Of a stretch of 64,000 bases of DNA, positions 11,405 to 21,538 are shown piece after piece. The stretch is taken from positions 691,317 to 755,316 of the forward strand of contig NZ_JACICF010000001.1 of NCBI RefSeq assembly GCF_014195685.1, read 5' to 3'. Position 1 is the first letter of the stretch. Every line of letters starts with the position of its first letter. The notes beneath the pieces were generated by a model. The model did not search any database and had not been told where the DNA came from. It saw nothing but the letters and a program-made list of their open reading frames with translations. This DNA comes from Sphingomicrobium lutaoense. GTDB lineage: Bacteria > Pseudomonadota > Alphaproteobacteria > Sphingomonadales > Sphingomonadaceae. A program made the position numbers and the translations under genes.

Positions 11405-11848
11405 ATGAGGGTCGATTTCTACCAGTTGGCCGACCAGGGCGCGCGCATCTCGGTGCTCGCCGCGCTGGCGGCCAAGCTGGCCGAGGAGCAGGAACGACTG
11501 CTGGTGGTGGCCGAGGACGAGGGCTTGCTTGCCAGCCTCGACCGGCAATTGTGGGAAGCGGGCAAGGCGACGAGCTTTCTCGCCCACGGTCGCGAAGGCG
11601 GGCCTGACGACAAGCGCCAGCCCGTCCTTCTGTCGACGCGGACCACGGCGCCCAATCTTGCGCGCAACATCCTGATTGCCGACGGGCAATGGCGCGAGGC
11701 GGCGCTCAAATATGACCGCGCATTCTACCTGTTCGGCGAGGAAACGCTCGGCGGTGCGCGCGAGGCGTGGAAGGCGCTGGGGCTGACGAGCGATGCCGAG
11801 CGCCATTATTGGGCGCAGGAGGAAGGGCGCTGGGTCGAGAAGGGTTGA
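11405..11848 (+). CDS. holC: DNA polymerase III chi subunit
   Basis: Chi links the clamp-loader complex to single-stranded DNA-binding protein. The 147-residue protein begins MRVDFYQL, followed by the family pattern of a helix (LAALAAKLAEEQERLLVVAED) and the segment LDRQLWEAGKATSFLAHGR. The C-terminus (ERHYWAQEEGRWVEKG) is somewhat divergent from enterobacterial chi. It sits between pepA and ndk on the same strand, and pepA-holC linkage supports the call. Confidence 0.88.
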   Translation: MRVDFYQLADQGARISVLAALAAKLAEEQERLLVVAEDEGLLASLDRQLWEAGKATSFLAHGREGGPDDKRQPVLLSTRTTAPNLARNILIADGQWREAALKYDRAFYLFGEETLGGAREAWKALGLTSDAERHYWAQEEGRWVEKG

Positions 11849-11916
11849 GGCTTGCCCATTGCGCGCTGCGCTTGTAGGGGGCGCGGCAATTCCAGCCCCC
11901 TAAGGAGTTTCACGAC

Positions 11917-12339
11917 ATGGCGGTTACCCGCACCTTTTCGATCATCAAGCCCGATGCCACGCGCCGCAACCTTACCGGTGCGGTCACCAAGAAGCTCGAG
12001 GAAGCCGGCCTTCGCGTCGTCGCTTCGAAGCGTATCCACATGACCCGCGAACAGGCCGAGGGCTTCTACGCGGTGCACAAGGATCGCCCCTTTTTCGGTG
12101 AACTGGTCGAATTCATGATCAGCGAGCCGGTCGTGGTGCAGGTGCTCGAAGGCGAAGACGCCGTGAAGCGCAACCGCGACATCATGGGCGCGACCAACCC
12201 GGCCGAAGCCGAGGAAGGCACGATCCGTAAGGAATATGCCCTGTCGATCGGCGAAAATTCGGTCCACGGCTCGGACAGCGACGAAAACGCCAAGACCGAA
12301 ATCGCTTTCTTCTTCGATGAAGACGAAATCGTCGGCTAA
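11917..12339 (+). CDS. ndk: Nucleoside diphosphate kinase
   Basis: Transfers the gamma phosphate from ATP to nucleoside diphosphates through a phosphohistidine. The 140-residue length is typical. It has [12 protein letters not shown] at the N-terminus, the catalytic histidine in NSVHGSDS, and the [13 protein letters not shown] segment. A good ribosome-binding site (ctaaggag) lies a few bases upstream of the ATG. The gene is closed by a strong intrinsic terminator shortly downstream. Confidence 0.98.
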   Translation: MAVTRTFSIIKPDATRRNLTGAVTKKLEEAGLRVVASKRIHMTREQAEGFYAVHKDRPFFGELVEFMISEPVVVQVLEGEDAVKRNRDIMGATNPAEAEEGTIRKEYALSIGENSVHGSDSDENAKTEIAFFFDEDEIVG

Positions 12340-12364
12340 ATCGCTGATCTGCTAGCGAATTGCG

Positions 12365-12399
12365 AAGGCCGCCGGGGAAACCTGGCGGCCTTTCTTTTT
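12365..12399 (+). terminator. Intrinsic terminator after ndk
   Basis: AAGGCCGCC pairs perfectly with GGCGGCCTT, extended inward by three further pairs to a GAAA-type loop, giving a 12-pair stem followed by tttcttttt. It lies 25 bases after the ndk stop and just before the convergent purN stop, so it separates the two transcription units. Confidence 0.88.
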
Positions 12400-12406
12400 C
12401 GCCTCT

Positions 12407-13351
12407 TCAAAACTGGGCAGCAGCCTTGTGCATTCGGCTCAATCGGGGAGGCGCGCATTCGAGCCAGCTGCGTTCGAGCCACTCGGCGATGTGGCGCCAG
12501 TCGGTCGAACTGCCGAGGCGGATCCCGACCCAGCCCGAGGGGCCGAGATATTTGGGCCGAAAGTAGAGGCGGTCATCCTGCTCGATGAGGGCGGCCTGCT
12601 CGTCTTCGCCGCAGGCCTTCACCATGAGGGCGGGGCCTTCGCCATAATTGTCGCGGCTGAAATAGGCGAAAAACTTGCCCTTCGCGATACGGAAGCCCGG
12701 AGTGCCGTGCGACAGTTTCTCCTCGCTTTCGTCGAGTGCCAGCGCGAGCGAGCGGACCTTGTCGAGCAGCCATTCGGGATCGCTCTTGCGGCCGAGGTAG
12801 CGCGACAGGACTTGCGGATAGAGCTGGTGTTCGGCGATCAGCACGCGGTCGGCAAGCGTGTCGGGCGTGTCGCCATGCATGATCGCGACTTCGACCTGGC
12901 CGAGGATTTCGCCCGAATCCAGTTCGGGGATAACGAGATGCACGGTCGCGCCGGTCACCGTGTCGCCTGCCTCGATCGCGGCCTTGTGGGTGCCGATGCC
13001 CTTATATTTGGGCAGGAGGGAAGGGTGGATGTTGACGATTTGCCCCGTCCATCTGGCGATGAATTGGTCGGGGATGATGCGCATGAAGCCTGCCAGCGCG
13101 ATCATCTCGACCTCATGGTCGCGGAGCGCCTTGTCGAGGTCATCCCAGAATGCAGCGGACTTGCCGTCGAGCCTTGCCGTGGCGACGCCCTCGGCTTCGG
13201 CCAAGTATAGGCCTGGCGCGTCGGGCTTGTTGCCGGTGACGAGCACGGGTTCGTAGGGGCAGTCGTCGGCCCTCGAGGCATAGACGAGCGCGGCCATGTT
13301 CGATCCGCGCCCCGAGATGAGGATGGCGAGGCGGGTGCGCCTAGCCGTCAT
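12407..13351 (-). CDS. purN: Phosphoribosylglycinamide formyltransferase fused to MmcQ/YjbR domain
   Basis: PurN transfers a formyl group from 10-formyl-THF to GAR in purine synthesis. Residues 1 to about 190 are a complete Pur[16 protein letters not shown] (phosphate loop), MRIIPDQF, the catalytic [12 protein letters not shown] and the conserved [15 protein letters not shown]. Instead of ending there, as the 190-215 residue family normally does, the frame continues without stop for about 120 residues. That tail resembles the MmcQ/YjbR (DUF419) fold: [17 protein letters not shown], then [17 protein letters not shown]. The start overlaps the purM stop by 11 bases. The tail's role is unknown; DNA or nucleotide binding is only a fold-based guess. 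Confidence 0.93.
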   Translation of the reverse strand: MTARRTRLAILISGRGSNMAALVYASRADDCPYEPVLVTGNKPDAPGLYLAEAEGVATARLDGKSAAFWDDLDKALRDHEVEMIALAGFMRIIPDQFIARWTGQIVNIHPSLLPKYKGIGTHKAAIEAGDTVTGATVHLVIPELDSGEILGQVEVAIMHGDTPDTLADRVLIAEHQLYPQVLSRYLGRKSDPEWLLDKVRSLALALDESEEKLSHGTPGFRIAKGKFFAYFSRDNYGEGPALMVKACGEDEQAALIEQDDRLYFRPKYLGPSGWVGIRLGSSTDWRHIAEWLERSWLECAPPRLSRMHKAAAQF

Positions 13352-14411
13352 GGCTCGCCGACCAGCCCTCGCCTTCGACCGTGCAACCGCGCTGGCCCTT
13401 TTCGATGGTGCCGATGCGCATCGGGCTTTCGCCGTTTTCTTCGAGCGCAGCCATCACGGCGTCGGCTTTTTCGGGAGCGACCAGCGCGACCATGCCGAAG
13501 CCGCAATTGAAGGTGCGCACCATCTCGGCATTATCGACATCTCCGCCTTCGCGGAGCATCGCGAAAAGCGGAGGCAGTTCCAGGTCCGACAGGTCGACAT
13601 CGGCGCGCACGCCGTCGGGAAGGATGCGCGGCAGATTTTCGAGAAGGCCGCCGCCGGTGATATGGGCGAGCGCCTTGATATGGCCTGCCCGGACCAGAGG
13701 AAGGACGGACTTCACATAGATGCGCGTGGGTTCGAGAAGGGCCTCGCCCAGCGTCCTGCCGGCATCGTAGGGAAGGGGGTCGGATAGTTTCCAGCCGTTG
13801 CGTTCGATGATGCGGCGAACGAGTGAGAAGCCGTTCGAATGCACGCCCGAGCTGGCCAGGCCGATGAGCACATCGCCTGCTTCGGCCTCGGCGCCCACAA
13901 GTGCCTTGGCACGATCGACCGCCCCGACGCAGAAGCCCGCGAGATCGTAATCGCCTTCGGAATACATGCCGGGCATTTCGGCGGTTTCGCCGCCGATCAG
14001 CGCGCAGCCCGCCTGGCGGCAGCCGTCCGCGATCGAGGCGACGACTTCGGCCGCGACGTCATTGTCGAGCTTTCCGGTGGCATAATAGTCGAGGAAGAAA
14101 AGCGGTTCGGCGCCCTGCACGATGAGATCGTTGACGCACATGGCAACGAGGTCGATTCCCACGCCGTCATGGCGGCCTGCCTCGATTGCGAGCTTGAGCT
14201 TGGTTCCGACCCCGTCATTGGCAGCGACGAGGAGCGGGTCGTTATAGCCCGCGGCCTTCAGGTCGAAAAAGCCGCCGAAACCGCCCAGTTCGGCATTGGC
14301 TCCGGGGCGAGCGGTGGACCTGGCCAAGGGGCCGATGGTCTTGACCAGCGCATTGCCGGCGTCGATCGATACGCCCGCTTCGGCGTAGGTGAGGCCCTTC
14401 TTTTCGCTCAT
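13341..14411 (-). CDS. purM: Phosphoribosylformylglycinamidine cyclo-ligase
   Basis: AIR synthetase, which closes the imidazole ring in purine synthesis using ATP. It has 356 residues: [18 protein letters not shown] at the N-terminus, the ATP/substrate region [41 protein letters not shown] and [13 protein letters not shown], all typical. The frame stays open far upstream, but that is a shadow of the divergent DUF2066 gene; the ATG at 14411 matches the family N-terminus. It overlaps purN, forming a purM-purN pair. Confidence 0.97.
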   Translation of the reverse strand: MSEKKGLTYAEAGVSIDAGNALVKTIGPLARSTARPGANAELGGFGGFFDLKAAGYNDPLLVAANDGVGTKLKLAIEAGRHDGVGIDLVAMCVNDLIVQGAEPLFFLDYYATGKLDNDVAAEVVASIADGCRQAGCALIGGETAEMPGMYSEGDYDLAGFCVGAVDRAKALVGAEAEAGDVLIGLASSGVHSNGFSLVRRIIERNGWKLSDPLPYDAGRTLGEALLEPTRIYVKSVLPLVRAGHIKALAHITGGGLLENLPRILPDGVRADVDLSDLELPPLFAMLREGGDVDNAEMVRTFNCGFGMVALVAPEKADAVMAALEENGESPMRIGTIEKGQRGCTVEGEGWSASHDG

Positions 14412-14474
14412 GGAGGCCGTGCTAGCCACATCATGCTTGGATTTCCACGCCATTATCGCCAAAAGCAGGCCGAT

Positions 14475-15746
14475 ATGTCGATTTTTGCCTCTCTTGCCCG
14501 TCCCTGGGCGATGGTTTCGCTGTTCCTGCTGTTGCTTGCCGCGGCGGCGACCGCCCAGATGGAAAGCGGCGATCGGGGTATTTTGCCGATCGACAGCAAG
14601 GGGCTTCTCGAAGTTGACGGCATTGAAGTCGATGTCGCGGGGACGAGCGCTCAGGACGCCCGCTTGAATGGTTGGCGGATCGCGCAGCGCGAAGGCTTTG
14701 CCAAGCTGTGGGCGCGCAACAGTGGCCAGCCGGTGTCGGCGGCACCGCGCTTGAGCGATTCCACCCTCGACGGGCTGGTGAGCGCGATCGTGGTCGAACG
14801 CGAGGAAATCGGGCCCGACCGTTATATCGCGACGCTGGGCGTGCTTTTCGACCGCGCCCGTGCCGCGCAATATGTCGGCATTTCGGGTAACCGGAAGCGT
14901 TCGGCGCCGATGCTGCTGGTGCCGCTGACGGTGGTGGCGGGGACCGAATTGGTCGTCGAGCGGCGCAATCCCTGGCAGCGGGCATGGGCCGAGTTCCGCC
15001 TGTCCGAAACGCCGGTCGATTATGTGCGCCTTTCGGGACTGGGCGCCGATCCGCTGCTGGTCAACGGATCGAGCCTTCGCCGCGAGAATGTCGATTATTG
15101 GAAATCGGTGACCGACCTTTATGGCGCGGCCAACCTGCTCGTTGCCGAAGTGACGCTCGATTATGACTATCCGGGTGGTCCGGTCGATGCGCGTTTCGTC
15201 GCGCGCAAGGGGCTCGATCGCGAAATGCTCGGCCAGTTCCGCCTGCGCGCCTCGGGCCCCGACGATATGAAGCGGATGATGGATGAAGGTGCGCGCCGCG
15301 TGGATGCCATCTATGCGCGGGCCTATGCGCGGGGCGATCTCGATCCCGATCCGCGCTTCATCATCCGCGAGGCGCCACCGCCTGTCGAGGAAGTGCAATT
15401 GTTCGCGGCGATTCCCTACCAGGTTCAGATGGACACGCCCTCGGCGGCGGCGCTGAACAATGGCATCGCGCGTCTGCGCGCCATCACGGGAGTCGAATCG
15501 GTCCAGGAATCGAGCCTTGCAATCGGCGGCACGAGCGCAGTGGTCATTACCTATCGCGGCGATCTCAATTCGCTCCGTAGCGCGCTCGCCGCCGCGGGTT
15601 GGCAGACCGATTATGCCGGGGGCGTCCTCAGGCTGTCGGGTGCGCCGCAGCCTGCCGCTCCCGCGCCGCCGCCTGCGAACGATCCGGCACCGCCGCCCGC
15701 CGCGCCGCCGCGCGACCCGCTTGCCCCGACAGCGGAAGGCCAATGA
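14475..15746 (+). CDS. DUF2066-domain secreted protein
   Basis: About 423 residues, with an N-terminal hydrophobic signal ([22 protein letters not shown]). A DUF2066-like body follows with the characteristic R-x2[10 protein letters not shown] segment and a later two-strand repeat region, and a proline/alanine-rich tail ([18 protein letters not shown]). The ATG at 14475 is preferred because the signal peptide starts there; another in-frame ATG is at 14433. The four-base overlap with hda (ATGA) implies coupling. This gene commonly precedes hda in alphaproteobacteria, but its function is not established. Confidence 0.8.
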   Translation: MSIFASLARPWAMVSLFLLLLAAAATAQMESGDRGILPIDSKGLLEVDGIEVDVAGTSAQDARLNGWRIAQREGFAKLWARNSGQPVSAAPRLSDSTLDGLVSAIVVEREEIGPDRYIATLGVLFDRARAAQYVGISGNRKRSAPMLLVPLTVVAGTELVVERRNPWQRAWAEFRLSETPVDYVRLSGLGADPLLVNGSSLRRENVDYWKSVTDLYGAANLLVAEVTLDYDYPGGPVDARFVARKGLDREMLGQFRLRASGPDDMKRMMDEGARRVDAIYARAYARGDLDPDPRFIIREAPPPVEEVQLFAAIPYQVQMDTPSAAALNNGIARLRAITGVESVQESSLAIGGTSAVVITYRGDLNSLRSALAAAGWQTDYAGGVLRLSGAPQPAAPAPPPANDPAPPPAAPPRDPLAPTAEGQ

Positions 15747-16369
15747 GCGCGGCCGACCAGATTGCTCTCCCGCTCGACTGGCCGCAGTCGCACGCCGCCG
15801 ACCGTTTCATACCCTCGGCCGCCAACGAGGCGGTGCTGGAACATCTGGCGCGCTGGACGATGTGGCCCGTCAAGGCGACCGTTATCACCGGCCCGCGCCG
15901 ATCGGGCCGCTCGCTTCTCGCGCGGACCTATGTCGAGAAGGTCGGAGGACGCCTGTTCGACGATGCCCAGCGCCATGACGAGGAAGCGCTGTTCCATGCC
16001 TGGAATGCGGCGCAGGACAGCGGCAAGCCGCTCGTGCTGGTGGCCGACGAGGCACCGCCTGCCTGGGCGGTCGATCTTCCCGATCTGCGCACCCGCCTCG
16101 CGGTGACGCCCGTCGCGAGCATCGAGCAGCCCGATGACCGGCTGTTCGAGGCGCTGCTGGCGCTCCATTTCGCTGACCGGGGCCTGCATCTCGGCCCCGA
16201 GGCCTGTGCCTTTCTCGCGGCGAGGATCGAGCGCAGCTATTTCGCCGCCGAGCGGGTGGTCGAGGCGATCGACCGTTTCGCCATTGCCGAGCGGGCGCGG
16301 CTGACCATTCCCACGATCCGCCGGGCGCTCGAACGGGTCGGATCGGACGGGGAGCGGGGAGCGGCATGA
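15743..16369 (+). CDS. hdaA: DnaA-inactivation regulator HdaA
   Basis: Hda-type AAA+ protein that, with the DNA-loaded sliding clamp, stimulates ATP hydrolysis by DnaA to prevent re-initiation. It is 208 residues, shorter than DnaA because domains I and IV are absent. The N-terminus carries QIALPL (residues 6-11), a good clamp-binding motif of the type found in Hda. The P-loop is GPRRSGRS (residues 50-57), with arginine in place of the usual lysine. A Walker B-like [12 protein letters not shown] follows. It overlaps both the DUF2066 gene and ppk by four bases. Confidence 0.85.
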   Translation: MSAADQIALPLDWPQSHAADRFIPSAANEAVLEHLARWTMWPVKATVITGPRRSGRSLLARTYVEKVGGRLFDDAQRHDEEALFHAWNAAQDSGKPLVLVADEAPPAWAVDLPDLRTRLAVTPVASIEQPDDRLFEALLALHFADRGLHLGPEACAFLAARIERSYFAAERVVEAIDRFAIAERARLTIPTIRRALERVGSDGERGAA

Positions 16370-18501
16370 GCAAGAAGGCGATCAAGGCGCTTGGCCCCGA
16401 TCGCTATTTCAACCGCGAACTGAGCTGGCTCGCTTTCAACCGGAGGGTTCTGGAGGAAGCCAAGAACGAGGCGCAACCGCTACTCGAACGGCTTCGTTTC
16501 CTGTCGATATCGGGCTCCAACCTCGATGAATTCTTCATGGTGCGCGTCGCGGGCCTCAAGGGGCAGCAGCTCCAGCATATCGGCGATTTCTCGGTCGATG
16601 GGATGACCCCGACCCAGCAGCTCGAGGCGATCAGCGAGGAAACCGACCGGCTCGATGTCGAGCAGCAGCAATGCTGGACCGAACTGCATGACCTCCTGTG
16701 CGAAGCCGGCGTGTCGGTGGTGACGCGAAGCGCGCTGCACGAGCATGAGCGCGCCTTTCTGTCCGAACGGTTCGATGCCGAGATCCTGCCCGTGCTCACG
16801 CCGCAGGCAATCGACAGTGCGCATCCTTTTCCCTTCGTTCCCAACGGGGGGTTCGGGCTGATCTTCAATCTGCGCGACGAGCGTTCGGGAGAGCGAGTCA
16901 ACGAACTGCTGATGATCCCGACCACGCTGCCGCGCTTCATCGCCTTGCCGAGCGAGGGTCAGGAACGTCGCTTCATCGCGATCGAATCGGTGATCCGCGA
17001 ATTTTTCGATCGGCTGTTCCCGGGCTTCCTTCGGGTCGAGGCAGGCGCCTTTCGCTTGCTCCGCGACAGCGATCTCGAGGTCGAGGAAGAGGCCGAGGAC
17101 CTGGTCCTGACTTTCCGCTCGGCGATCAAGCGGCGACGGCGCGGACGGGTAATCCGCCTCGAACTGGCGAGCGACACGCCGCCCGCGCTGGTCGAGCTGA
17201 TCTGCGAGGGGGTGGAGGCGCAGGACGCGCTGATTGTCGATACCGGCGGCCTGATCGGCATCGTCGATTTGGTAGGGATCGTCGAGACCGACCGGCCCGA
17301 CCTCAAGTTCGAGCCGTTCAGCGCGCGCTTTCCCGAGCGCATCCAGGAATATGATGGCGACTGTTTCGCCGCGATCCGCGCCAAGGACATCATCGTCCAT
17401 CACCCTTACGAGACCTTCGACGTAGTGATTGCCTTCCTCCGGCAGGCGGCGGCCGATCCCGACGTGGTGGCGATCAAGCAGACGCTCTACCGCGCGGGAA
17501 AGCAGTCCGAGATCATCGAGGCGCTGGTCGCGGCGGCCGAGGCAGGCAAGTCGGTGACCGCGGTGGTCGAACTGAAAGCGCGGTTCGACGAGGAGCAGAA
17601 CCTCCTCTGGGCTTCGCGGCTCGAACGGGCCGGCGTGCAGGTCGTCTATGGCTTCGTCGATATGAAGACCCATGCCAAGGTCTCGATGGTAGTGCGCCGC
17701 GAGGGCGGAGAAATGGCCACCTACTGCCATTTCGGCACCGGCAATTATCACCCGGTCACTAGCCGCATCTATACCGACCTCAGCTACTTTACCGCGTCGC
17801 GCAGCGCCGCGCGCGATGCGGGCAAATTGTTCAACCTCGTCACCGGCTATGTGCCCGCCGACAATCTCGAACTTCTCACGCTCAGTCCGCGCGGGCTTCG
17901 CAAGGAAATCATCGCGCTTATCGACCGGGAGATCGAGAATGCCGAGGCGGGCCTGCCCGCCGCGATCTGGGCGAAGATGAATTCGCTGCTCGATCCGGAG
18001 GTGATCGACCGGCTCTACCTCGCCAGCATGGCGGGAGTGTCGATCGATCTCATCGTGCGTGGCATCTGCACCTTGCGACCGGGCGTCGAAGGGATGAGCG
18101 AGAATATCCGCGTGAAATCGATCGTCGGGCGGTTCCTCGAACATAGCCGCATCTTCGTCTTCGCCAATGGCGAGCGGCTGCCGCATCGGGGGGCGCGGGT
18201 TTATATTTCCTCGGCCGACTGGATGCCGCGCAATTTCGACCGGCGAGTCGAATATATGATGCCGCTCGAGAATCCCACGGTGCATGCGCAGGTCCTCGAC
18301 CAGGTGATGATCGCCAACCTCATCGACAATGAGCAGAGCTGGATGCTCGACGGTGATGGCCAATATCAGCGGCTCGTGCCCGGCAAGCGCCGTTTCAACC
18401 TGCACCGCTACTTCATGAACAATCCGTCGCTGTCGGGGCGAGGAGCGGCGCTCGAGGGCAAGAAAGTGCCCAAGCTCAAGCTGATGCAGCGCGGCGGATG
18501 A
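16366..18501 (+). CDS. ppk1: Polyphosphate kinase 1
   Basis: Makes inorganic polyphosphate reversibly from ATP through a phosphohistidine. It is 711 residues with the N-terminal RYFNRELSWLAFNRRVLEEA motif, the head domain, and the two catalytic PLD-like domains. The catalytic region includes THAKVSMVVRREGG and FGTGNYHPVTSRIYTDLSYF, and the later segment has VGRFLEHSRIFVFANGE. It overlaps hdaA upstream and ppx downstream by four bases each, so synthesis and degradation of polyphosphate are co-expressed. Confidence 0.97.
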   Translation: MSKKAIKALGPDRYFNRELSWLAFNRRVLEEAKNEAQPLLERLRFLSISGSNLDEFFMVRVAGLKGQQLQHIGDFSVDGMTPTQQLEAISEETDRLDVEQQQCWTELHDLLCEAGVSVVTRSALHEHERAFLSERFDAEILPVLTPQAIDSAHPFPFVPNGGFGLIFNLRDERSGERVNELLMIPTTLPRFIALPSEGQERRFIAIESVIREFFDRLFPGFLRVEAGAFRLLRDSDLEVEEEAEDLVLTFRSAIKRRRRGRVIRLELASDTPPALVELICEGVEAQDALIVDTGGLIGIVDLVGIVETDRPDLKFEPFSARFPERIQEYDGDCFAAIRAKDIIVHHPYETFDVVIAFLRQAAADPDVVAIKQTLYRAGKQSEIIEALVAAAEAGKSVTAVVELKARFDEEQNLLWASRLERAGVQVVYGFVDMKTHAKVSMVVRREGGEMATYCHFGTGNYHPVTSRIYTDLSYFTASRSAARDAGKLFNLVTGYVPADNLELLTLSPRGLRKEIIALIDREIENAEAGLPAAIWAKMNSLLDPEVIDRLYLASMAGVSIDLIVRGICTLRPGVEGMSENIRVKSIVGRFLEHSRIFVFANGERLPHRGARVYISSADWMPRNFDRRVEYMMPLENPTVHAQVLDQVMIANLIDNEQSWMLDGDGQYQRLVPGKRRFNLHRYFMNNPSLSGRGAALEGKKVPKLKLMQRGG

Positions 18502-19964
18502 GCGCGGACGTTCCCTTCGGCCCGGTGGGCATCATCGACATCGGGTCCAACTCGGTGCGCCTCGTCGTCTATGGGGGAAGCGAGCGGGTTCCCTCGATCC
18601 TGTTCAACGAGAAGGTGATGGCGGGGCTGGGCCGTTCGGTCGGTGCCGACGGGCGGATGGACGAGGAAGCGATGGCGATGGCAATCGAGGCGCTGGGTCG
18701 CTTTCGCATCGTCACGCGGCGGATCGGGGTGAAACGACTTCGCACCGTCGCCACCGCGGCCGTCCGCGATGCCGAGAACGGGCCCGAATTCCTCGCGGCG
18801 GCGCGCAAGCTGGGACTGAAGCCCAGACTGCTGAGCGGCGAAGAGGAAGCGGTGGGATCCGCTTATGGCGTGATTTCGGCGATCCCCGAAGCGCGCGGCG
18901 TGGTCGCCGACCTTGGTGGCGGGAGCCTCGAACTGGCGGTCGTGGGCGGCGGCGTGGTGAGCGAAGCGACGAGCCTGCCGCTCGGCGTGCTACGGGTCGG
19001 ATCGCCGGCCGACGAGAAAGCCATCGCGGCCGAACTGGGTCGCGCGCTGTCGGGCGGAGCGCTGGCCGAAGCGGCGCGGGGTGAGGGTCTCTATCTCGTG
19101 GGCGGGAGTTTCCGTGCGGTCGCGATGCTGGACATGGAGCTGGCGCGGCACCCGCTGCCGATCGTCCATGCCCATGACATCAAGGAAGCCCGGCTTCGCG
19201 CGCTGGAGAAACATGTGCGCGCCTATCCCGATGGGGACGGCCAGCATTATGGCCCGATCAGCAGCCAGCGTATTCCCCATCTGCCCGCGGCGATCGCCAT
19301 TCTCCGCCAGCTCGGCCGCAAGCTGCAGCCCGCGTCGATCACGACCTCGGCCTACGGGCTCCGCGAAGGGCTTCTTTACGGCGATCTTCCGGCGCGGCGG
19401 CGCGGGGAAGATCCGCTGCTGGCCGAGGCACTCGAGGTGGGGCGGCGGCTGGGCCGGTTCGGCGACCATGGCGCGCTGCTCGACCAGTGGATCGCGCCGT
19501 TGTTCAAGGACGATAGCGTGGATGCCGCCCGGTTGCGGCTGGCGGCGTGCCTGCTGGGCGACATCGCCTGGAATGCGCATCCCGACTTTCGCGCCGAGCG
19601 CGCGGTCGATCTGGCGGTGCATGGCAATTGGGTGGGGATCGACGCGCAGGGAAGGGCGCTCCTCGGCCGGGCGCTCTACACGGCCTTTGGTGGCAATGGC
19701 GGGTTCGACAAAAGGCTTCGCAAGCTGCTCGCCGAGGGCGACGAGGATCGCGCCGAATGCTGGGGGCGCGCGATCCGCCTTGCCCAGCGCCTGTCTGCCG
19801 GGACCGAGGCCTTGCTGAAGCGCACCGCAATCGGGATGGAGGATGACACGCTCGTCCTGACCGTTCCCGAGCGTCGCCGGGCAATGGTGAGCGAGGCGGT
19901 GCTCAAACGGCTCGGCCAGCTTGGCGAGGCGATGGGGCGCGAAAGCGCGGTGCGCTACGCCTGA
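18498..19964 (+). CDS. ppx: Exopolyphosphatase (Ppx/GppA family)
   Basis: Releases phosphate from polyphosphate ends, and may also hydrolyse pppGpp. It is 488 residues with an actin-like ASKHA fold: phosphate-1 motif GIIDIGSNSVRLVVYGG, RLRTVATAAVRDAENG, the catalytic glutamate region LLSGEEEAVGSAYG, and the DLGGGSLEL motif. A C-terminal helical HD-like domain follows. Its start overlaps the ppk stop by four bases. The stop abuts that of the convergent I78 gene with no bases between. Confidence 0.94.
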   Translation: MSADVPFGPVGIIDIGSNSVRLVVYGGSERVPSILFNEKVMAGLGRSVGADGRMDEEAMAMAIEALGRFRIVTRRIGVKRLRTVATAAVRDAENGPEFLAAARKLGLKPRLLSGEEEAVGSAYGVISAIPEARGVVADLGGGSLELAVVGGGVVSEATSLPLGVLRVGSPADEKAIAAELGRALSGGALAEAARGEGLYLVGGSFRAVAMLDMELARHPLPIVHAHDIKEARLRALEKHVRAYPDGDGQHYGPISSQRIPHLPAAIAILRQLGRKLQPASITTSAYGLREGLLYGDLPARRRGEDPLLAEALEVGRRLGRFGDHGALLDQWIAPLFKDDSVDAARLRLAACLLGDIAWNAHPDFRAERAVDLAVHGNWVGIDAQGRALLGRALYTAFGGNGGFDKRLRKLLAEGDEDRAECWGRAIRLAQRLSAGTEALLKRTAIGMEDDTLVLTVPERRRAMVSEAVLKRLGQLGEAMGRESAVRYA

Positions 19965-20261
19965 TCAGCCGCAGTTGAGGCGGGTGATCCGGTTCTTCTC
20001 GTCGAGATGCACGTTGAGGCGGTCGGTGCGATAATCCATCGTGACCATCGCGCCCTTGGGCACCCAGCGAAGCGCGCCCGCGCCTGCCGCCTTCATCATT
20101 TCCGCGCCGAGTTCGGCAGTGGCTTCGCGTCCGATATAGGCAGACAGCCCCTCGTCATTGCAGGTGAGGCCGGTGCCGCGTTCGGGAGGCGTGCTTTCCA
20201 CTGGTTCAGCGGGAACGCAGCCCGCGACTGCGAGGGCGATCAGGGGAAGGGTCAGGCGCAT
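19965..20261 (-). CDS. I78-family peptidase inhibitor lipoprotein
   Basis: A 98-residue protein with a lipoprotein signal (LPLIALAVAGC, cysteine at residue 15). It ends in the pattern of the I78 inhibitor family: YIGREATAELGAEM, VTMDYRTDRLNVHLDE and RLNCG. Members are small inhibitors of serine peptidases; target and physiological role here are unknown. It lies directly downstream of rnd (three-base gap) and is probably cotranscribed with it. Confidence 0.8.
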   Translation of the reverse strand: MRLTLPLIALAVAGCVPAEPVESTPPERGTGLTCNDEGLSAYIGREATAELGAEMMKAAGAGALRWVPKGAMVTMDYRTDRLNVHLDEKNRITRLNCG

Positions 20262-20264
20262 GGT

Positions 20265-21434
20265 TCACTCTCCGATCCTGCTCATCTTGAGCTTGCCATT
20301 CTCGGTGGCGAAGGCGAGTCGTCCCTCGACGAGGTCGACGGCGTCACGCCCGAACTCTTCGTAGCGCCAACCCTTGAGGATATCCAAGTCCTCGCGCACC
20401 CCGGCAGCCAGCAGTTCGAGATCCTGCGCACGGGCGATGAGGCGCGCGGCGACGCCCGCTTCCTTGGCGCGGATCTTGAGGAGGAGCTTCAAGAGGTCGC
20501 TTACCAGCGCGGCGTCCTTGGTCAGGCCCGGGCGGCGTGGTTTCTTGGCGGGCATTTCCTCTTCGGGGAGAGGCTCGGCGGCATCGAGGACGTCCATCAG
20601 ACGCGCGCCGATGTCATTGTCCTTCCAGCCTTTCGAAAGGCCGCGGATCTTCACGAGGTCGGCCTGTTTCTTGGGCGGATGGTTGGCGAGTTCGCCGAGC
20701 GTGTCGTCCTTCACGATCCGGCCACGCGGGATATTCTTGCTGCGCGCTTCGCGCTCGCGCCAGGCAGCGAGTGCCTTCAAGCGGCCCAGCACCTGCGGGC
20801 TGCGGCCCGGCAGCTTCATCCGCTTCCAGGCGTCTTCGGGAGCGAAAGCGAAGCTCGAGGGATCGGCGAGGCGCTCCATCTCCTCGTCGAGCCAGGCGCC
20901 GCGTCCGGTCTCGACCAGCTCGTCGAGCAGCTTGGGAAAGAGCGTGGCGAGATGCGTCACGTCGGCAATCGCATAGTCCAGCTGGCGCTTGTCGAGCGGG
21001 CGGCGCGACCAGTCGGTGAAGCGCGCGCCCTTGTCGAGCTGGATGCCGAGCGCGGCGGACACGAGATTGGCATAGCCGACCTGTTCGCCATATCCGAGCG
21101 CCATCGCCGCGATCTGCGTATCGAACAGGGGTCGCGGCATCTCGTCGGTCATGTTGTGGAAGATTTCGAGATCCTGTCCGCCGGCATGGAAGACCTTGAG
21201 GACGTCGCGATTGTCGACGAGAAGGTCGAGCAGCGGGTCGAGATCGATGCCATTGGCGAGCGGATCGATGGCCGCGGCTTCGTCGATGCTGGCGATCTGG
21301 ATGAGGCAAAGCTCGGGAAAATAGGTGTTTTCCCGCATGAACTCGGTATCGACCGCGACGAAATCATGTTCGGAGAGCCGCGCGCACAGCGCTGCGAGCT
21401 CGTCGGATTTGGTAATGAGAGGATGGATTTTCAT
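20265..21434 (-). CDS. rnd: Ribonuclease D
   Basis: 3'-5' exoribonuclease for tRNA and other stable RNA processing. It is about 389 residues with the DEDD exonuclease motifs [15 protein letters not shown] (Exo I), [15 protein letters not shown] (Exo II) and [12 protein letters not shown] (Exo III), followed by two HRDC-like helical domains ([20 protein letters not shown]). I chose the ATG at 21434 because [13 protein letters not shown] matches the family start; a longer in-frame extension to 21473 reaches into the aspS upstream region. Confidence 0.95.
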   Translation of the reverse strand: MKIHPLITKSDELAALCARLSEHDFVAVDTEFMRENTYFPELCLIQIASIDEAAAIDPLANGIDLDPLLDLLVDNRDVLKVFHAGGQDLEIFHNMTDEMPRPLFDTQIAAMALGYGEQVGYANLVSAALGIQLDKGARFTDWSRRPLDKRQLDYAIADVTHLATLFPKLLDELVETGRGAWLDEEMERLADPSSFAFAPEDAWKRMKLPGRSPQVLGRLKALAAWREREARSKNIPRGRIVKDDTLGELANHPPKKQADLVKIRGLSKGWKDNDIGARLMDVLDAAEPLPEEEMPAKKPRRPGLTKDAALVSDLLKLLLKIRAKEAGVAARLIARAQDLELLAAGVREDLDILKGWRYEEFGRDAVDLVEGRLAFATENGKLKMSRIGE

Positions 21435-21538
21435 ATAGGCGCGGGGCCTTAGCCTGTTTGCGCGGCTTGACAAAGAGGCTTCATGGGGTGAAGCGCCGCC
21501 CGCGCCATTTTTTCACGCACCTCCGGATAGAGAAGAAC

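Noticed and set aside
14412-15743. Extension of the purM frame to an 800-residue protein
   Set aside because: The extra part is antisense to the DUF2066 gene; purM family start is at 14411.
16480-18405. 641-codon minus-strand frame opposite ppk1
   Set aside because: Antisense shadow; ppk1 motifs are intact on the plus strand.
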